NCBI GenBank assembly: GCA_949752735.1
Contig: OX457037.1
Span: forward strand, 372,001-436,000
Length of the DNA: 64,000 nt
Direction of reading: 5' to 3'
DNA from: Lumbricus terrestris
Lineage: Eukaryota; Annelida; Clitellata; Crassiclitellata; Lumbricidae
A model generated the notes under the pieces. The model worked only from the letters and a program-made list of their open reading frames with translations. It made no database searches and was not told where the DNA came from. Numbering within the stretch: position 1 is the first letter of the stretch; each line of letters opens with the position of its first letter. Both the position numbers and the translations under genes were made by a program. Positions 32,396 through 44,115 of the stretch are shown piece by piece.

Positions 32396-32403
32396 ATATA
32401 GAT

Positions 32404-33148
32404 AGGCTAATATTATGGCCTGTTATAATAAGAGTGATTGCATTCAGGAACCTGGAACGCACATGTATAATGTTGGCTATAGTTTGGCTTACTTCGACAA
32501 AAGCGTATACGTCACGTGCCTTTGTGAGAGAAGCCAATCATCATCGCTATTTGAGTTGATTGTCTCTATGCCTATCACGCTGCGTGAATGCTTGCAGGAA
32601 GTTAGATGACTCTGTGCCAATCCAGTGGGGGGCAATGTTTAGCAAATGTCTATGGAAACACGATTCTAAGAAATCTAAGATCTGCACTTGCACCTTGTGT
32701 CCTCATCGCTCCGGTTGTTGACTGGTACCAGTCCATCCAAACCAACTTTTCTCTTTCTATTGTGTTCAGTAAAATCCATGGAGAAAATCCTTATCAGTCA
32801 ATCTTGATATCCTATCTATCAATCCACGCCGCTCTCTATCTTCTGCGCTCTCGCCATTCCACTGTTGTAGTCATTACTATTTGTTGTATTCCAGGCAATT
32901 TCAATCGCATGGCAAACTGTGTCTCAACCTTCGATAAGAAGTCTTAATATGTTAACAATTTCACTGCCCTGGGTTGTTGGAAGGGGGGGGGGGGTGATTA
33001 GCAAAAGAACTTCTTAAATTATCTATCATATTTTGCTGTCATGGTTTACTTTACCATGCCGACGGAATATAATATCATAATAAGTTTAGTTAATTTGAAA
33101 TGACTTTCGTATATATATGATATACATAGGTCTATCACATATATAGGC
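32404..33148. other. Intergenic stretch, nothing recognised
   Basis: A 113-codon plus-strand frame at 32,606-32,947 lacks recognisable motifs and splice context. A poly-G run lies at 32,984-32,994. Confidence 0.4.

Positions 33149-33192
<44 letters not shown>
33149..33192. repeat. (TA)n microsatellite
   Basis: About 44 bp of perfect TA dinucleotides continuing into CATA units. Confidence 0.93.
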
Positions 33193-33197
<5 letters not shown>

Positions 33198-33199
33198 CA

Positions 33200-33412
33200 T
33201 ACGAGGATAATGTCGTAGAAGCAGAGTCGCCCTGTGTATCTTCACAGCATAACCTATAGCGACCCTTATTCTTAAAGATCCCTTCAACCGCAACGTTGTA
33301 TGGTCTGAAACAGAGCCAACGCCCATCAGGTCTGTAAGTCGTGACATCCTTGTCAACTTCTATGATGCCAAATAAAGGCAAACAGATTGCAGATGGGTGT
33401 CTAAGCCACGTG
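33200..33412 (-). other. Unrecognised coding-like exon candidate
   Basis: Minus-strand frame of about 70 residues with balanced composition (ICLPLFGIIEVDKD, GRWLCFRPYNV, GRYRLCCEDTQG). A possible acceptor GTGGCTTAG lies at about 33,403-33,411. It runs into the (TA)n tract at its other end. I do not recognise a domain; it could be an orphan exon or transposon remnant. Confidence 0.3.
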
Positions 33413-33597
33413 TTTGGGAAGGGATTAACCAAAAGATGACAAGTGTTTGGGAATGGATTTAACCAAGTGATGATATGCAAAATCAGTAAATAGGTAAGGA
33501 AGTATTTTCTTTAATGAGATGCACTTCAAATGCACAGCTGCAGTGTGCAGTGTCACTGGCACGTTTATTCATACAGACAAAAAATTATATACCATGT

Positions 33598-33846
33598 GGT
33601 GTGGTGGAGTCGGGGGTGGCGGGTGGGAGTGGGGTGGGTTGGGGTGTGGGGAGTGAGGTGGGGAGGGGTGGGTGGGGTGGTGGGCGGGGTGGGTGGGGGT
33701 GAGAGTATGGGGAGTGGGGTGGGGAGGGAAAGGAGTGGGGTGGGTGGGGAGTGGAGGGTGAGTGAGGGGTGGGGTGGGTTTGGGGAGAATGTGGGGATGG
33801 GTGTGGGGTATGGGGGATTGGGGTGGGGTGGGGTGGGAGAATTTTT
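33598..33846 (+). repeat. G-rich (GGGGTGGG)n minisatellite-like tract
   Basis: About 250 bp of irregular GGGTGGGG/GGGGAGTGG units, strongly G-skewed on the plus strand with many GGG-GGGG runs, so it could form G-quadruplexes. Pro/His/Thr-rich frames on the minus strand are artefacts. It lies inside a Helitron whose 3' end is at 34,002. Confidence 0.85.
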
Positions 33847-33959
33847 CCGAAAACCCAAATTTCACGGGTGGCGTACCGGTGGAGGTCGGAGTGTGGTGGG
33901 GTGTTGTGGGGTAGAGATGTGATGCGGTGGACTGTGGTGTGGTTGTGGCCGGAAGCGGG

Positions 33960-34002
33960 TCGTATCCTAAATTTCCCGGGCAACGCCTGGTACCCCAGCT
34001 AG
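33960..34002 (+). mobile_element. Helitron 3' end
   Basis: AAATTTCCCGGGCAACGCC, then TGGTACCCCAG and CTAG before a T. Hairpin and CTAG match the ends at 26,861 and 12,491. A 5' TC end could not be placed with confidence upstream of the G-rich tract. Confidence 0.75.
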
Positions 34003-34093
34003 TCCGAAATAAAGCAGAGATGAATGCTATTGATTTGGCAGCACGAAGTTTCCGATAAATAAATTGATATAGTCTGTGTACACGAAGTCAAGC

Positions 34094-34182
34094 CTTGGTA
34101 GATGATATTTGTATGGAGTTGGACACTTGCAGAAGGATTGCCTATAGAATGGATTCCTTCTGCGAGAGAGATACGTCGAGTG
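34094..34182 (-). pseudogene. Rearranged relic of the Ig-mucin tail exon
   Basis: 34,094-34,147 on the minus strand matches the end of gene A exon 6 (CTATAGGCAATCCTTCTGC, CCAACTCCATAC). The next part, 34,147-34,182, matches an inner part of that exon (GAATGGATTCC...GAGAGAGATACGTCGA) but in the opposite orientation. So the exon has been cut and one part inverted. It lies between genes A and B, facing the same way as both for its first part. Confidence 0.7.
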
Positions 34183-34659
34183 GGGCCTATCTATATAAAA
34201 CGAGTTTTAAAAATAGTTTTAATTTGAGCGATATTAAATTCCATAGAAATTTGAAGACTCAAAATGACTTCGTTTGCTCTGAAAATTAATAATATTCCTG
34301 GTAACATCTTCAAAGTAAATTTATTGAATGGTGAGTTGACTTGAACTATGACAATTATAGCGACACATTGTTATTATTATTATTGAGAGAGCTGGAAACA
34401 GTTGATTGAGAGAAATGATGCTTATGTACAATTACTCTCATGAAACATCGCACGCATTCTGAATGACGTTCGGCTACAACGTGAACTCAATTCTAATTGC
34501 CTTCCCCGTGATTCGAAAGGACGCTTCTCAATCTCACACCGTTTGCGTTCAATATTAAAACTTTTCTGCTCTACCGACAACTGGTAAAGTACAGCATTTA
34601 GTGTAGGCGCTACATCAAAATGCATTAAGGCAGCCTGTCACACATCAATGGGTCCCCAC
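34183..34659. other. Intergenic stretch, nothing recognised
   Basis: AT-rich; no further exons of the Ig-mucin family were recognised around the relic tail exon. Confidence 0.4.
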
Positions 34660-35764
34660 CATGGGCGCCCGCAGAAATTTTTGCAGGGGGGGCAAAATTT
34701 TTACGATAGTCACCAAATTTTGTAGTGACAAGGGCTGGAAAAAAATTAAGGAAATTAAGAATACGAGCATTTTTTAAAGAGGTTTCTTATGCAAATTTCT
34801 CAGTTTCATTTTGTGCATAATTTTTAATATGAATGGTTTCCTTAGAAATTTGCTAAAAATAAAAAAGCACATGTTAAAAAGTAATTTCGTAAAGGTTCAC
34901 TATGTAAGTCCATAGAATGAATGAATGAATAAATGAACGAAAAATAGGTGTCAGTTTTCAAAGGGCAAGTGCTCCTCTAGCTGCTTCTAAAGCGCCACTC
35001 GAAAGCCAATCGCAGGGAACCAGCGTTTTCACATGTGCTGCATCGAATCAGAAGCCTATTCCAAAGAGTAGTCAGAAAGAGGTCCAAGTCTGGTAGCCAG
35101 AGGGCCCGAGTAACTGTTAATGCGGGTGTTATTTAGGAAGATGGAGGATCCGAGGATCAGATGAGTGTGGGTATAAATTCTTTTGTACAGATCTCTTTGT
35201 CAGTTTTGGGTGTAATTCCTGAGGCGTGATGACCAGAGCCAAATCTACAATTTGACCTCCCTGGATTCTGCGCTGGCAGCTTGCAAATTGGACAAAATAT
35301 TTTCTAATTCCTGCTTGTAGCAGACTTGATTTATATAATTACAATGCTGGTGAATAAGCAGCTCTCCCTGATGTAATTTCAGTGTGCTTTGAGAAATTTT
35401 CAAATGTTTCCATTAGTATTTAATTCTGTGCAGTTGTTTTATTTGCACTACAGCTGGATTCCACTCAAATAGGCCATAGTCGATAGGCCTGCTGATTGCA
35501 TGGACGCCCGCAGTATGGTTGAAAGCCAATGGCCATTGTTAGAGTTTTTAAAAAGGGCTTGAACATGCAAGGCAAAAATTTATCAGAGCATATTTATTTC
35601 TATAGAGATCTCTAAAATGTAGATTTCTGACTGTATCATTCATATCATTGGTGCATTAAGGCAAAGAAATTTGTTGAAAACCCAAAAAGTAGTAGTTAAA
35701 AACATAGGTTTCAATTTTCCAGGGGGGCAAGTGCCCCCCTTGCCCCTATGTGCGGGCGCCCATG
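34660..35764. mobile_element. hAT family element, copy 1 (1,105 bp)
   Basis: Starts CATGGGCGCCCGCAGAAATT and ends TGTGCGGGCGCCCATG. Target duplication GTCCCCAC / GCCCCCAC (7 of 8). Over its length it parallels the element at 44,116-45,234, including GAATGAATGAATAAATGAAC and GGGCAAGTGCTCC. No transposase frame; non-autonomous. Confidence 0.85.
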
Positions 35765-35815
35765 GCCCCCACTGAAGAAGATATCAGGCTTAATCTTGAA
35801 CTCGTGAGCAGCGAC

Positions 35816-36181
35816 CATAGGCGTAGGAGGCGGGAGTCCATGGGGGGCAAATGCCCCCGAAATTTCGGGCAAATGTGTTTTTCGGGCAAAACAGGCAAGG
35901 GTGGAAAAAATTGTTGGGACTTTTTCGGGCAAACAGGTACCGGAGGATATTTTCGGGCACACAGTGGTCAAGCAGCTATATTCAGCAAATTTTGCTGAAG
36001 ATTTATATGAAATGACTAAAAAAGTCATCAGATTTTGAGACGACGAGCAAATCGGAAAATTTTGAGCAGATGACTTAAAAAAAGGTAATCAAAATTTTTT
36101 TCGATAAAAATATACTTTTCGGGCAAAAGTCAAAGTCTTTGCCTCCCCACCCCAATGCCGAAAATGTTCCCTACGCCTATG
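35816..36181. mobile_element. hAT-type MITE, 366 bp
   Basis: Ends CATAGGCGTAGG...CCTACGCCTATG, exact 8-bp target duplication GCAGCGAC at 35,808-35,815 and 36,182-36,189. Interior repeats TTTCGGGCAAA phrases. No coding capacity. Confidence 0.88.
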
Positions 36182-36319
36182 GCAGCGACATATCGTGATC
36201 GAACACGAAGTGAGGCATTTTCATTTTAGAAATCTTGAGCTACTATTACTACACGAAAAACACTAAATCACCTTCGACAACTCAGGCATAAAAATCTACT
36301 ACTAAGTCAACTGCTACTA

Positions 36320-36650
36320 CACCGTGGTTCAAAAAGTAATCAAAACTATTTCTCATATATCTCCAGCTTCAGATAATTAATCATTCTAAATTTTTCCCAA
36401 TATTTAGATAATTGAACCAAGAATACCAAGAATATTTCAAACACAACAAAAGTTACACCTCTTTTAGTGAGGCCACCCCTCGTTTTTTGACGATTCAAAA
36501 ACGTAACGCAATAAAAAAAATTAGGTTTTTTGCCAATATCATGGCCAGAAGTAAGAATTTCGAAATGAAATTTTACAGGCTCATTTCAAAATTCTTACTT
36601 CTCGTCAAGATAGTGGCAAAAAAACGGGATGTCTTTTTTGGCCCACCCTG
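36320..36650. mobile_element. Possible TA-target MITE with internal hairpin
   Basis: Imperfect ends CACCGTGG and CCACCCTG, both next to TA. An internal hairpin at 36,549-36,603 pairs AGAAGTAAGAATTT with AAAATTCTTACTTCT. The terminal repeats are short and mismatched, so the call is tentative. Confidence 0.45.
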
Positions 36651-38401
36651 TAAAGTCAATTTCCGAATCTGAATGTAACCGATTTATTGAATGGATAATT
36701 TTAGATGCTGTTGGACGACGCTTTATAAAACTGGATCAACCGTAATGCCCTCGTTAATTTGTTAGTTTGTTATAAGTTCTATGAATCGACTAACGTGGCA
36801 TTGAACAAGATCCGTTGAAGTCGCAGTAGACGAAATAATTTTGTCTGTTGGTAACACCTGAAGCACCAACAGTAGACTGTCTGACAATTTAATTAGAAGG
36901 TTTTTTCACAAGCCTCAACGCCATATCTCTTGTGATAGCTTAATTTGATGGTATTCGCAGTAATAATATACTTGTCTCACAGCAAAATAGTTGAGTTTGT
37001 TGTGTAACTTTAGTCAATGTTTGCTAATTCCGCTTCTATTTATCTGCAGAGTGCAATTGATGAGCTAGCACCAGCGTCAGTCTGCTGGATATTGACAGCA
37101 TAATTATTATTATTATAATTAATGATCATAATTAATGATTGAATTCACTTATTAGAAGCGATCCGATCATGAAATGAGACTTGAACACCATTGAGGTGTC
37201 GCAATGAAAATGCTCAGATTGTAATATTAGTGGAGGAGTCCGTAGCCTACTCGAACTCACTAGAATATAAAAAATTATAATTTTATGCGACAATGCTGCT
37301 ACATGTATGCGCCCATGAATGACGCTTCCAAATAGGATAAAGACTAAAGAGACTATTGTTAGCGAATCAGACTTAACCGAACGCACTTGCCTCTCTCAGT
37401 TGAAATGCATATCATTATCAGCACACTAAAAGTAAATCGAAACATGTCGTATTTGAGTTTTGTATGGTACCGTATCCAGTATCGAGTTCCTTGTCTTCAA
37501 CAACATGGCATACAAAAATTAAACGCAGATGAACAATAATATTATCAGCCACTTGGTCACCAGAGCAAGAACTCCAGATACTTCAGATCAACTGTGGCCA
37601 GAATTCCATTCACAAGCAAATACCGCAAAATAAATTAAAATCCAAATTCTTTTATCCGCGGTTTTACATCGCTTCATTTGAAGTTATACATATCTGCGAC
37701 ATTTAATTTCCCGAATAAAATGAAGTCATTCTGAGACGTTATTCAAATCAAAGAATTGACATCCAAAGGGAAGCTCTCAGCTCTCTCTCGTCAACGCTTT
37801 GACATGCTAAGCTACCGTATACGTCTATTGCAGATGACGCCTCTAATAGAATAGAAGAGGACGAACGACGCTGACAATTGTCGATTGTTGCGACCCGAAT
37901 GAGAAGTTGCCTGAAACGTTCCATTGCAAATAAACCTTTTCAAAGCAGAACTATAAAACTAATCCATGAGCTTTCATTCTGCTCGGGAACTGTGAAAGCA
38001 AAACGTAGCCATTGTTCAGCTTATACCCGACTAGTGAGAGTTACACCCTGAAGAAGGCGATTCTACTCTATAGGAATTTACCCCAGACACTCAGCAAAAA
38101 CATCTATGGGGTATATTTCTCTTTCAATAGAATTATAGAATCTTATTAACGACTTTCTGTCACGGTTCGAGAGAAAATGCGTTTTGTGGCAACCGCCTAA
38201 CTGTTAAGGTTTCACTGGGAGCGGTTACAGAATAAATTAAGTGAAAGTAAGTAAGCAATCTTTTATAACTTATACATTGCATCTAAGTCAGTTGAAAAGC
38301 CGAGGCAGAGATTTCAATTACAAACGTTCATAAAAACAGCAATTTGTGGCAAAATATCTTGGAAACGGCTTTTACCAGCTCTTACAAAGTGTTCCAACAA
38401 G
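36651..38401. other. Intergenic stretch, nothing recognised
   Basis: AT-rich single-copy DNA; the longest frame (37,132-37,386, minus) is 84 codons without motifs. Confidence 0.45.
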
Positions 38402-39110
38402 ATTCATTCATTCATCTCGAGAATTTATATAGCGCCTCTTCATGAGACCTACCAAGGGACGCCCCAAACCAGCCTATATACAGTTGTAAAAGGTAGGATT
38501 TGAGCAAATTACAAAAAGCAGGTGAATTTAGCCTAGGCACAAGGTGCAAGGTTAGTGCATGGGAGGCCATTGAAGATACCGGGACCTACATTAGAAAAGA
38601 CACGGAGCTGTCGGGTAGAAGTGCGAGCTCGATGAACGAAAAGCTCCCTCGTTGTCGCAGAGCGAAGAGCTCGACGGGCTGCAAGGTCGGAGACAGGTCG
38701 ACAAAGGCTAGAGCCTAGACACTACAGGTAGGCCTACGATGGAGCACAATCAAGAAGGCATCGTCAAACAAGTGCAGCAACTCGGTATGAGATGCGCTGT
38801 GAAACAGTGAGCCAGTGAAGGACGTCACGCATAATTTTAAAAGCAGAGATAGGATATAATTATTTAGGAATGCGACCAATGAGTCGAGCAGCAGAACGAA
38901 GAACTTGTTCAAGACGCCCAATTAGTCCAAGTGGCAGACCCACGAGACCTACCTAACTGGAGTGATCAATTCTCCTGTACAGTTGACAAAGGCATGCGCA
39001 AGAACCAGAGTAGCACTATGACAGAGGGATCTTGAGACAACTCGGGAGTTGACGAAGCTAGTACTGTTGTAGTAACAGTAACTAGCCTACTAGTGACCAA
39101 ATTGATAGGT
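38402..39110 (-). pseudogene. Decayed CR1/L2-like LINE 3' part
   Basis: 3' end at the left: (ATTC) tail, then TTTATATAGCGCCTCTTCATG, the conserved stem-loop. Minus-strand frames read VVSRSLCHSATLVLAHAF, VLRSAARLIGRIPK and VLHWL, all C-terminal ORF2 landmarks, with many stops. 5'-truncated and old. Confidence 0.75.
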
Positions 39111-39947
39111 TGCGAGAAATTGATCCAAAGTGACTCGAGATCTCGATGTGGTAGTGCGTCGATCTATATAAACATCAAAACAATATATTTTCCTATGTGA
39201 CGATCGTCCACTGTTGCCATGGTCTGGCGTTCTAAATGAGTAGCTTATGTTCTGAGAAGTGATAATTATGAGAATGATACTCGATTCATATCAGTCGCTC
39301 TTATATTCATTGGGGAAAACAAATTATTATAGTCCACTATAATAAGTAGGAAATTAAGTATGAAACGACCGAACAAGTTCACTCAATCCTTGGTTGTGTG
39401 ACCATGAACCTTTTCGACCATCTTAATACCAGGTAGGCCTACCGGCATCGTCTGTTGCTTCCTTTCGGGACCGATGTAATATCACTGCCAATGCAGACTT
39501 TGTAGTTACAGAAACCAGGGATTGGCAAATCGTGGCTGCGCATCAGCTAGGAAAGCAACTTTGATATAGGCCTAATATTGTGGAATCAAGTTTCTAATGA
39601 CGCGTCCAAACAAGTTCCGTTAGTTATTCTCTAAAAGAAGCAGGTTATTGATGATAAACTTCATTATTGTTTGTAGCTTCTTCTTCGGGTGACACGTCTC
39701 ATAAAAATAATAAGCTATAATTTTATGGAGTCGTCTGTCTACAAAGGAAATGTTTGTTTTTCAGTAAGTAAGTAAGTAAGAATTGAGGAGCTGAGTCAAT
39801 ATAAAGGTAGGTTTTAGCAGGTAAGTTAATACTTTGCTACTAGGATCCTACATGTATGTAGGCCTATACCTAAACACCTGCCATTAGATTGTGTGCTTAA
39901 GCGATAGAATTGTAACAATTAATCGTTGTTCCTAGATAGGCTACATA
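39111..39947. other. Intergenic stretch, nothing recognised
   Basis: Short frames only; a (GTAA)4 patch at about 39,763-39,780. Confidence 0.45.
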
Positions 39948-39950
39948 AAT

Positions 39951-40409
39951 ATGAAGCTATATGGAACACTTGTTCTGCCGGTGCTACTGTATGGAGCAGA
40001 ATGCTGGTGTCTGCACAGAGAGGATGAGAGAAGATTAGTGGTGGCGGAGATGAGCTGGCTGAGAAGGATTCTGGGTAGAAGTCGGAGAGACAGGATCCGA
40101 AACGAAGTGACTCGGGAGGAGCTGGGACAAAAGGAAATAGTGGTGGACAAGATCAGAAAAAGAAGACTCACCTGGTTCGGGCACGTGACACGAATGGAAG
40201 ACAAAAAGCTACCGGCCGCAGCTCTGCACGGGCAGGTGAAGGGGAAGAGAAGCCAAGGGAGACAATCAAAGACCTGGATGGACAATATAAAAGAAGATCT
40301 AGCAGCACAGAACATGGACATGAGAGATGCGGTGGATAAAGTCAGAAACCGAGCAAGCTGGAGACGGCATATTGAGGCCTCATCGTTGGCGTATAGGACA
40401 TGCGTCTGA
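39951..40409 (+). pseudogene. LINE reverse transcriptase C-terminal fragment (RTE-like)
   Basis: 152-codon open frame: VLPVLLYGAECWCL, MSWLRRILGRSRRDRIR, RRLTWFGHVTRMED, then GKRSQGRQSKTWMDNIKEDL and a final RNRASWRRHIE. This is the thumb/C-terminal tail found in RTE- and related endonuclease-RT retroposons. The palm domain with the catalytic motif is missing, so it is a 5'-truncated insertion; the open frame suggests it is fairly young. Confidence 0.8.
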
Positions 40410-41892
40410 CGGAAGAGAGACCAAGAAGAAGAGGCTACATGTAACGGTGCAACATACATGTACACCGTGCTTTTAGGGTGAAATTGAATAGGGCGTATTA
40501 TTACATTTCTCTTCATTCTCTTGCTTGCCAAATGGAGATGGGCGGAGGGTATGTGTGTGTGTGTGTGTGTGTGTGTATGCGCATGCGCACTGCTCTACGC
40601 CTTTCATCTTCCCAAAGTTATAGCTACACCTGAACTATTGTTGCTAACAGACAAGTCAAACAATCCTTTGTCTTCGTCCACGGTCTACAAGTCGTCGTGA
40701 ATTGAAGCGTGCAAGGAGGATGCCTCCTCCCCCACCACTTACGAGACGCGACGCCCATATTATGAGCAGCAAGGAGGAGTCAGCTTGAGTCATTCTGTCT
40801 TCAGTTCTTCTGTGCAGACGACAGTGTCCTACTTCACTGAGTTCTATTAAGTCAATGGCGTTCAACTAACTATGGCGTGTTAGCAGGGCCGTAAATCTGT
40901 AGCTAAATGTGGGGAGGGAAAATTGTCCCTTCGGAATTGTGCGTATAGTATACCTCCCCCCAAGAATACCACCCAAAGTTAGTGTTAAAAATTGTTGGTT
41001 CGCGCACTATAGACCTAACCTGTTACCCGCTTCTGTGTTCAGTGTCAAATGTTTAATGATCAAGTTAAACAACAACACGGTTATATTCTACAACAATGAG
41101 TTGACAAGGGGTTAAAACATGTCTGGACGTTGCGTGAATCTCAGTCAATTATAGGTCTAAGGTGAAAACTAATTTTAATTATACATAACTTTCTACTTGC
41201 AGGCTAATATAATCCACAACAAATACTTTATCATATCATTTTGTCGTTTTTGCCATCTCTTGCCTATCAATTGTTTTAATAGCTGAATTTATTTTGACTG
41301 AAATCCACAAAATAGGCTGGCTCTCGCTACCTATATATAGCTTCTGTGGACGCTGAAGTAGCCTACTCTGGAGATTGCGATTGCGGTTACAAATACAAAC
41401 TGCAACCAAAACAGATTCATTATAGGCCTACTTAGAAGAACTCTGATCATAATGATAAAATTATAATGCTATTATACAATGCTGTTAGTCACTTTTCTGG
41501 TGCACAGATTTAGGCAATGGCTATAGGCCTAATTGTTTCAAATTTGTTTGTGTATGTGAAAAGTTGTTCTTGATAGGGAATGCAGTGCACATTTGCACTA
41601 TTTTCAAAGCACTTACCAGCACACCATCCACAAGTCATTTGGAAAAACGAAAGAGATGAGACTTCTTAAATCCTTTAACGCACCGCACTCTATTCACGAA
41701 TTTTATTTGTTTAAATTTATTTGTAATCCTCTGTGCGGTATAACGTGGTCTTGAGATGATGTGACAGGCCTATCAGTATTTCTTCTTTCAAATCTGAGAG
41801 CCCATGCTTCAAATATGACTAGCCTATGTACTTGTGTATACATGTTATGCATGCATGCATGAACCGTCAATGCACGTATGCAAACTTATGTG
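40410..41892. other. Intergenic stretch with short (TG)n
   Basis: (TG)n at 40,552-40,577 followed by GCGCATGCGCAC. The rest is AT-rich with no supported gene. Confidence 0.45.
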
Positions 41893-42050
41893 CCAATTTA
41901 CAAAGCGCCTCTTACAGTACTAGCTATTCAGAGGCACTCTCAGCGTGAAAGCCCCGAGGGAATAGGAAAGACCTGAAGCAGTGAATGGTTGAAGAATGGT
42001 TGAAGACGTCACCCTCTAATTAGATCTTAATAAGGATATATAAAGGGAGG
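41893..42050 (-). mobile_element. Short LINE 3' end fragment
   Basis: Plus strand shows AATTTACAAAGCGCCTCTTA, then CAGAGGCACTCTCAGCGTG, the complement of the conserved 3' stem-loop, followed by about 100 bp resembling the 3' part of the LINE ORF (CCCCGAGGGAATAGG). Confidence 0.65.
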
Positions 42051-42059
42051 TAGGTTATT

Positions 42060-42296
42060 CAACATAGAAGGGAGCTGACTCGCTTGGCCACATTGGCAAG
42101 GTCGATGGCGGCGCGTCTGTACGCTACTCTCTGAAAGAGAGCGTGCGGGCCACGGTTCGATTCCCAAAGGTGGCTATTTCAGAGATTCAAATCTCGGGCT
42201 AGAACGGTCCGTCCACGGGGACCTAAATGGCGTTGCGACACTAACCATCTTTGAAATGGCAGTGTCGTTAAACACGTAACAACAACATAGAAGGGT
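42060..42296 (+). mobile_element. tRNA-derived SINE with AAC tail
   Basis: A head with a B-box-like ACGGTTCGATTCCC near 42,154, then TTTCAGAGATTCAAATCTCG and GGGCTAGAACGG, and an AAC-rich tail (AACAACAACA). The middle motif is shared with the SINE at 60,985-61,239. Boundaries are approximate. Confidence 0.6.
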
Positions 42297-43500
42297 CTAA
42301 TTCCACATGAAAGGGTCTACAATGGCAAAAGCTGGTGTTGGGCCATGTAAGTCCTTGCCCAAGGAACTAGATCAAGTCGATAAGCAAACCGATAAGCCGA
42401 CCGGAGAGGGTGGGAAGGTACTGCAGAGAGGGTTTGTGCACCAAGTGACAAAGGTGCTTAGGAGCTTGTCCATTTTGAGTACAGGTTGGCCCTATGTATG
42501 GTATTGTGTGTGCGTGTGTGTGATTAGCTGTCTTCCTTTCTGCAGTCTTTCATGATGATAGACTATATTGGGCGTGTCAAGTCATAAATTCCTCTCTTTG
42601 TAATAATAAAGAAGAGATTCTATTGATCAATGAACAGATTTACACCTCTTTTAGCTGTGCGGCTTTTGATCACAGGGCAAATCTTCAAATATCCACGTTT
42701 CGAGCAATGTGCCGTCGTTTACAGCTTGCCTACTCTAGCATTTGTGACGCAGCTGAGAAAAATTGTGGGGAGGGAATTCCTTCACGTTCCCTTCCCAGGT
42801 CTAAGAGTGGGAAGGGAATTCCCTCCCTTCCCTCCCCGGGATTTACGGCCCTGCCGTGTTAGGGGCGTTTTAAATCAGCACTAGCAGTAAAACCCTTTTG
42901 GTGACATAGAAAGAAATGATTAACTACGCAAAAACACACAAACCACGAAAACAGTTATGGATGACGAAGAACTAGACCAACAAAACTATAGTTTATCAAT
43001 GCGTACCTAATGTCATAATACAGTGTGTATACGTTTATAATATACCTATGACATCTATTTCTATATAGCCTATAAATATTTGTAAATCACAATATAGCTA
43101 CATGTACACTCTCGGCTGATAATTGTTGTGGTTCCTTGACTGGAAAAGCAGCATGTAGGTTATGCATTGTAACTCAGACGGGCGACTCGATGTCCATGAA
43201 CATTGAACAAGATAGGTTATTAAATGAACCAATGTGTAAATAAATGCATATAATAATAATTTTGATAGCCACGATTCTTGCATCAACAAATGATTGGAAA
43301 ATTCTTGCACAAAACCATAACCAAACTTATGTACGACTCTCACCCTCGCGTACACTAAGGACCTGACGACGATGCATAGAATTAAGTGGTGCGTCAGGTA
43401 TAGGCTACAAATGTACTTCTTCGTGTAATGTAATAATGAGAAAGACAATAATTTATACAGCGCAGTTCGATGTCAACACGATGGTCGATCAGAGTGACGA
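42297..43500. other. Intergenic stretch, nothing recognised
   Basis: Contains GGGAAGGGAATTCC-type repeats at 42,769-42,842 but no gene. Confidence 0.4.
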
Positions 43501-43621
43501 TGATTGTGTTTGGTGTTTGAACTCCTCTGCGTAAAGACCATGATAAAGTTGTCAGCGCACAGTCTTATCAATTTGAGGCTATCGTGTAATTATTGGTTCT
43601 CCTTAACTCAATTCCCTTGTC

Positions 43622-44107
43622 TTATTGTGGCGTCCGCGCCCCAACAGACAACGCTTGTGACACTTCCCTTCTGCTATCACCTGGAAGCGCCTCTGTCAGA
43701 CCGGATTGTTCTCTCTCGGTGGCCCCTGACCCACCGAGAGCCTTCGGCTGCCCAGGACCCGGGAGATACTCCGTCTTACCAGGATCGCCTGAGTCTCCCG
43801 AGTCACTGTGTGCGGCGTGCGCCCCGTCATCGCCGTCACCGACGGTCGAAGAAGACCCTGACACTGACGCCTGCGACCGGGTGCACAGCTCGGTATCGTC
43901 GGACCCACTCTCTGCCCCGTCCGGGGTCACCGAATAGGCGACGTCCTGAGTAAGAGGATGGCTTACTCTCAACACAGAGTCCGTTATCCCACCGGCAGAG
44001 CGCCCTCGCCGTGCGCCACCCGTCGCGACTGCGGTCTTCGTCTTCTTGCCCGACTTGTCCGTACCCTTTCGCACCACGCTGCATCTGGCAGCCCTCCAAC
44101 CGTCGCC
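43622..44107 (-). other. GC-rich open region, left half, split by a hAT element
   Basis: Much higher GC than its surroundings. A 151-codon minus-strand frame is rich in Gly, Ser, Asp and Thr (SDSGDSGDPGKTEYLPGP); an alternative frame is also open for 87 codons. The other half continues at 45,243 beyond the inserted hAT copy. Could be the 3' part of a retroelement pol or a disordered exon; no domain is certain. Confidence 0.35.
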
Positions 44108-44115
44108 ACCAGCGG

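Noticed and set aside
33565..33983. Proline/histidine-rich 97-132-codon frames on the minus strand
   Set aside because: Produced by the G-rich tract on the other strand; composition follows the repeat.
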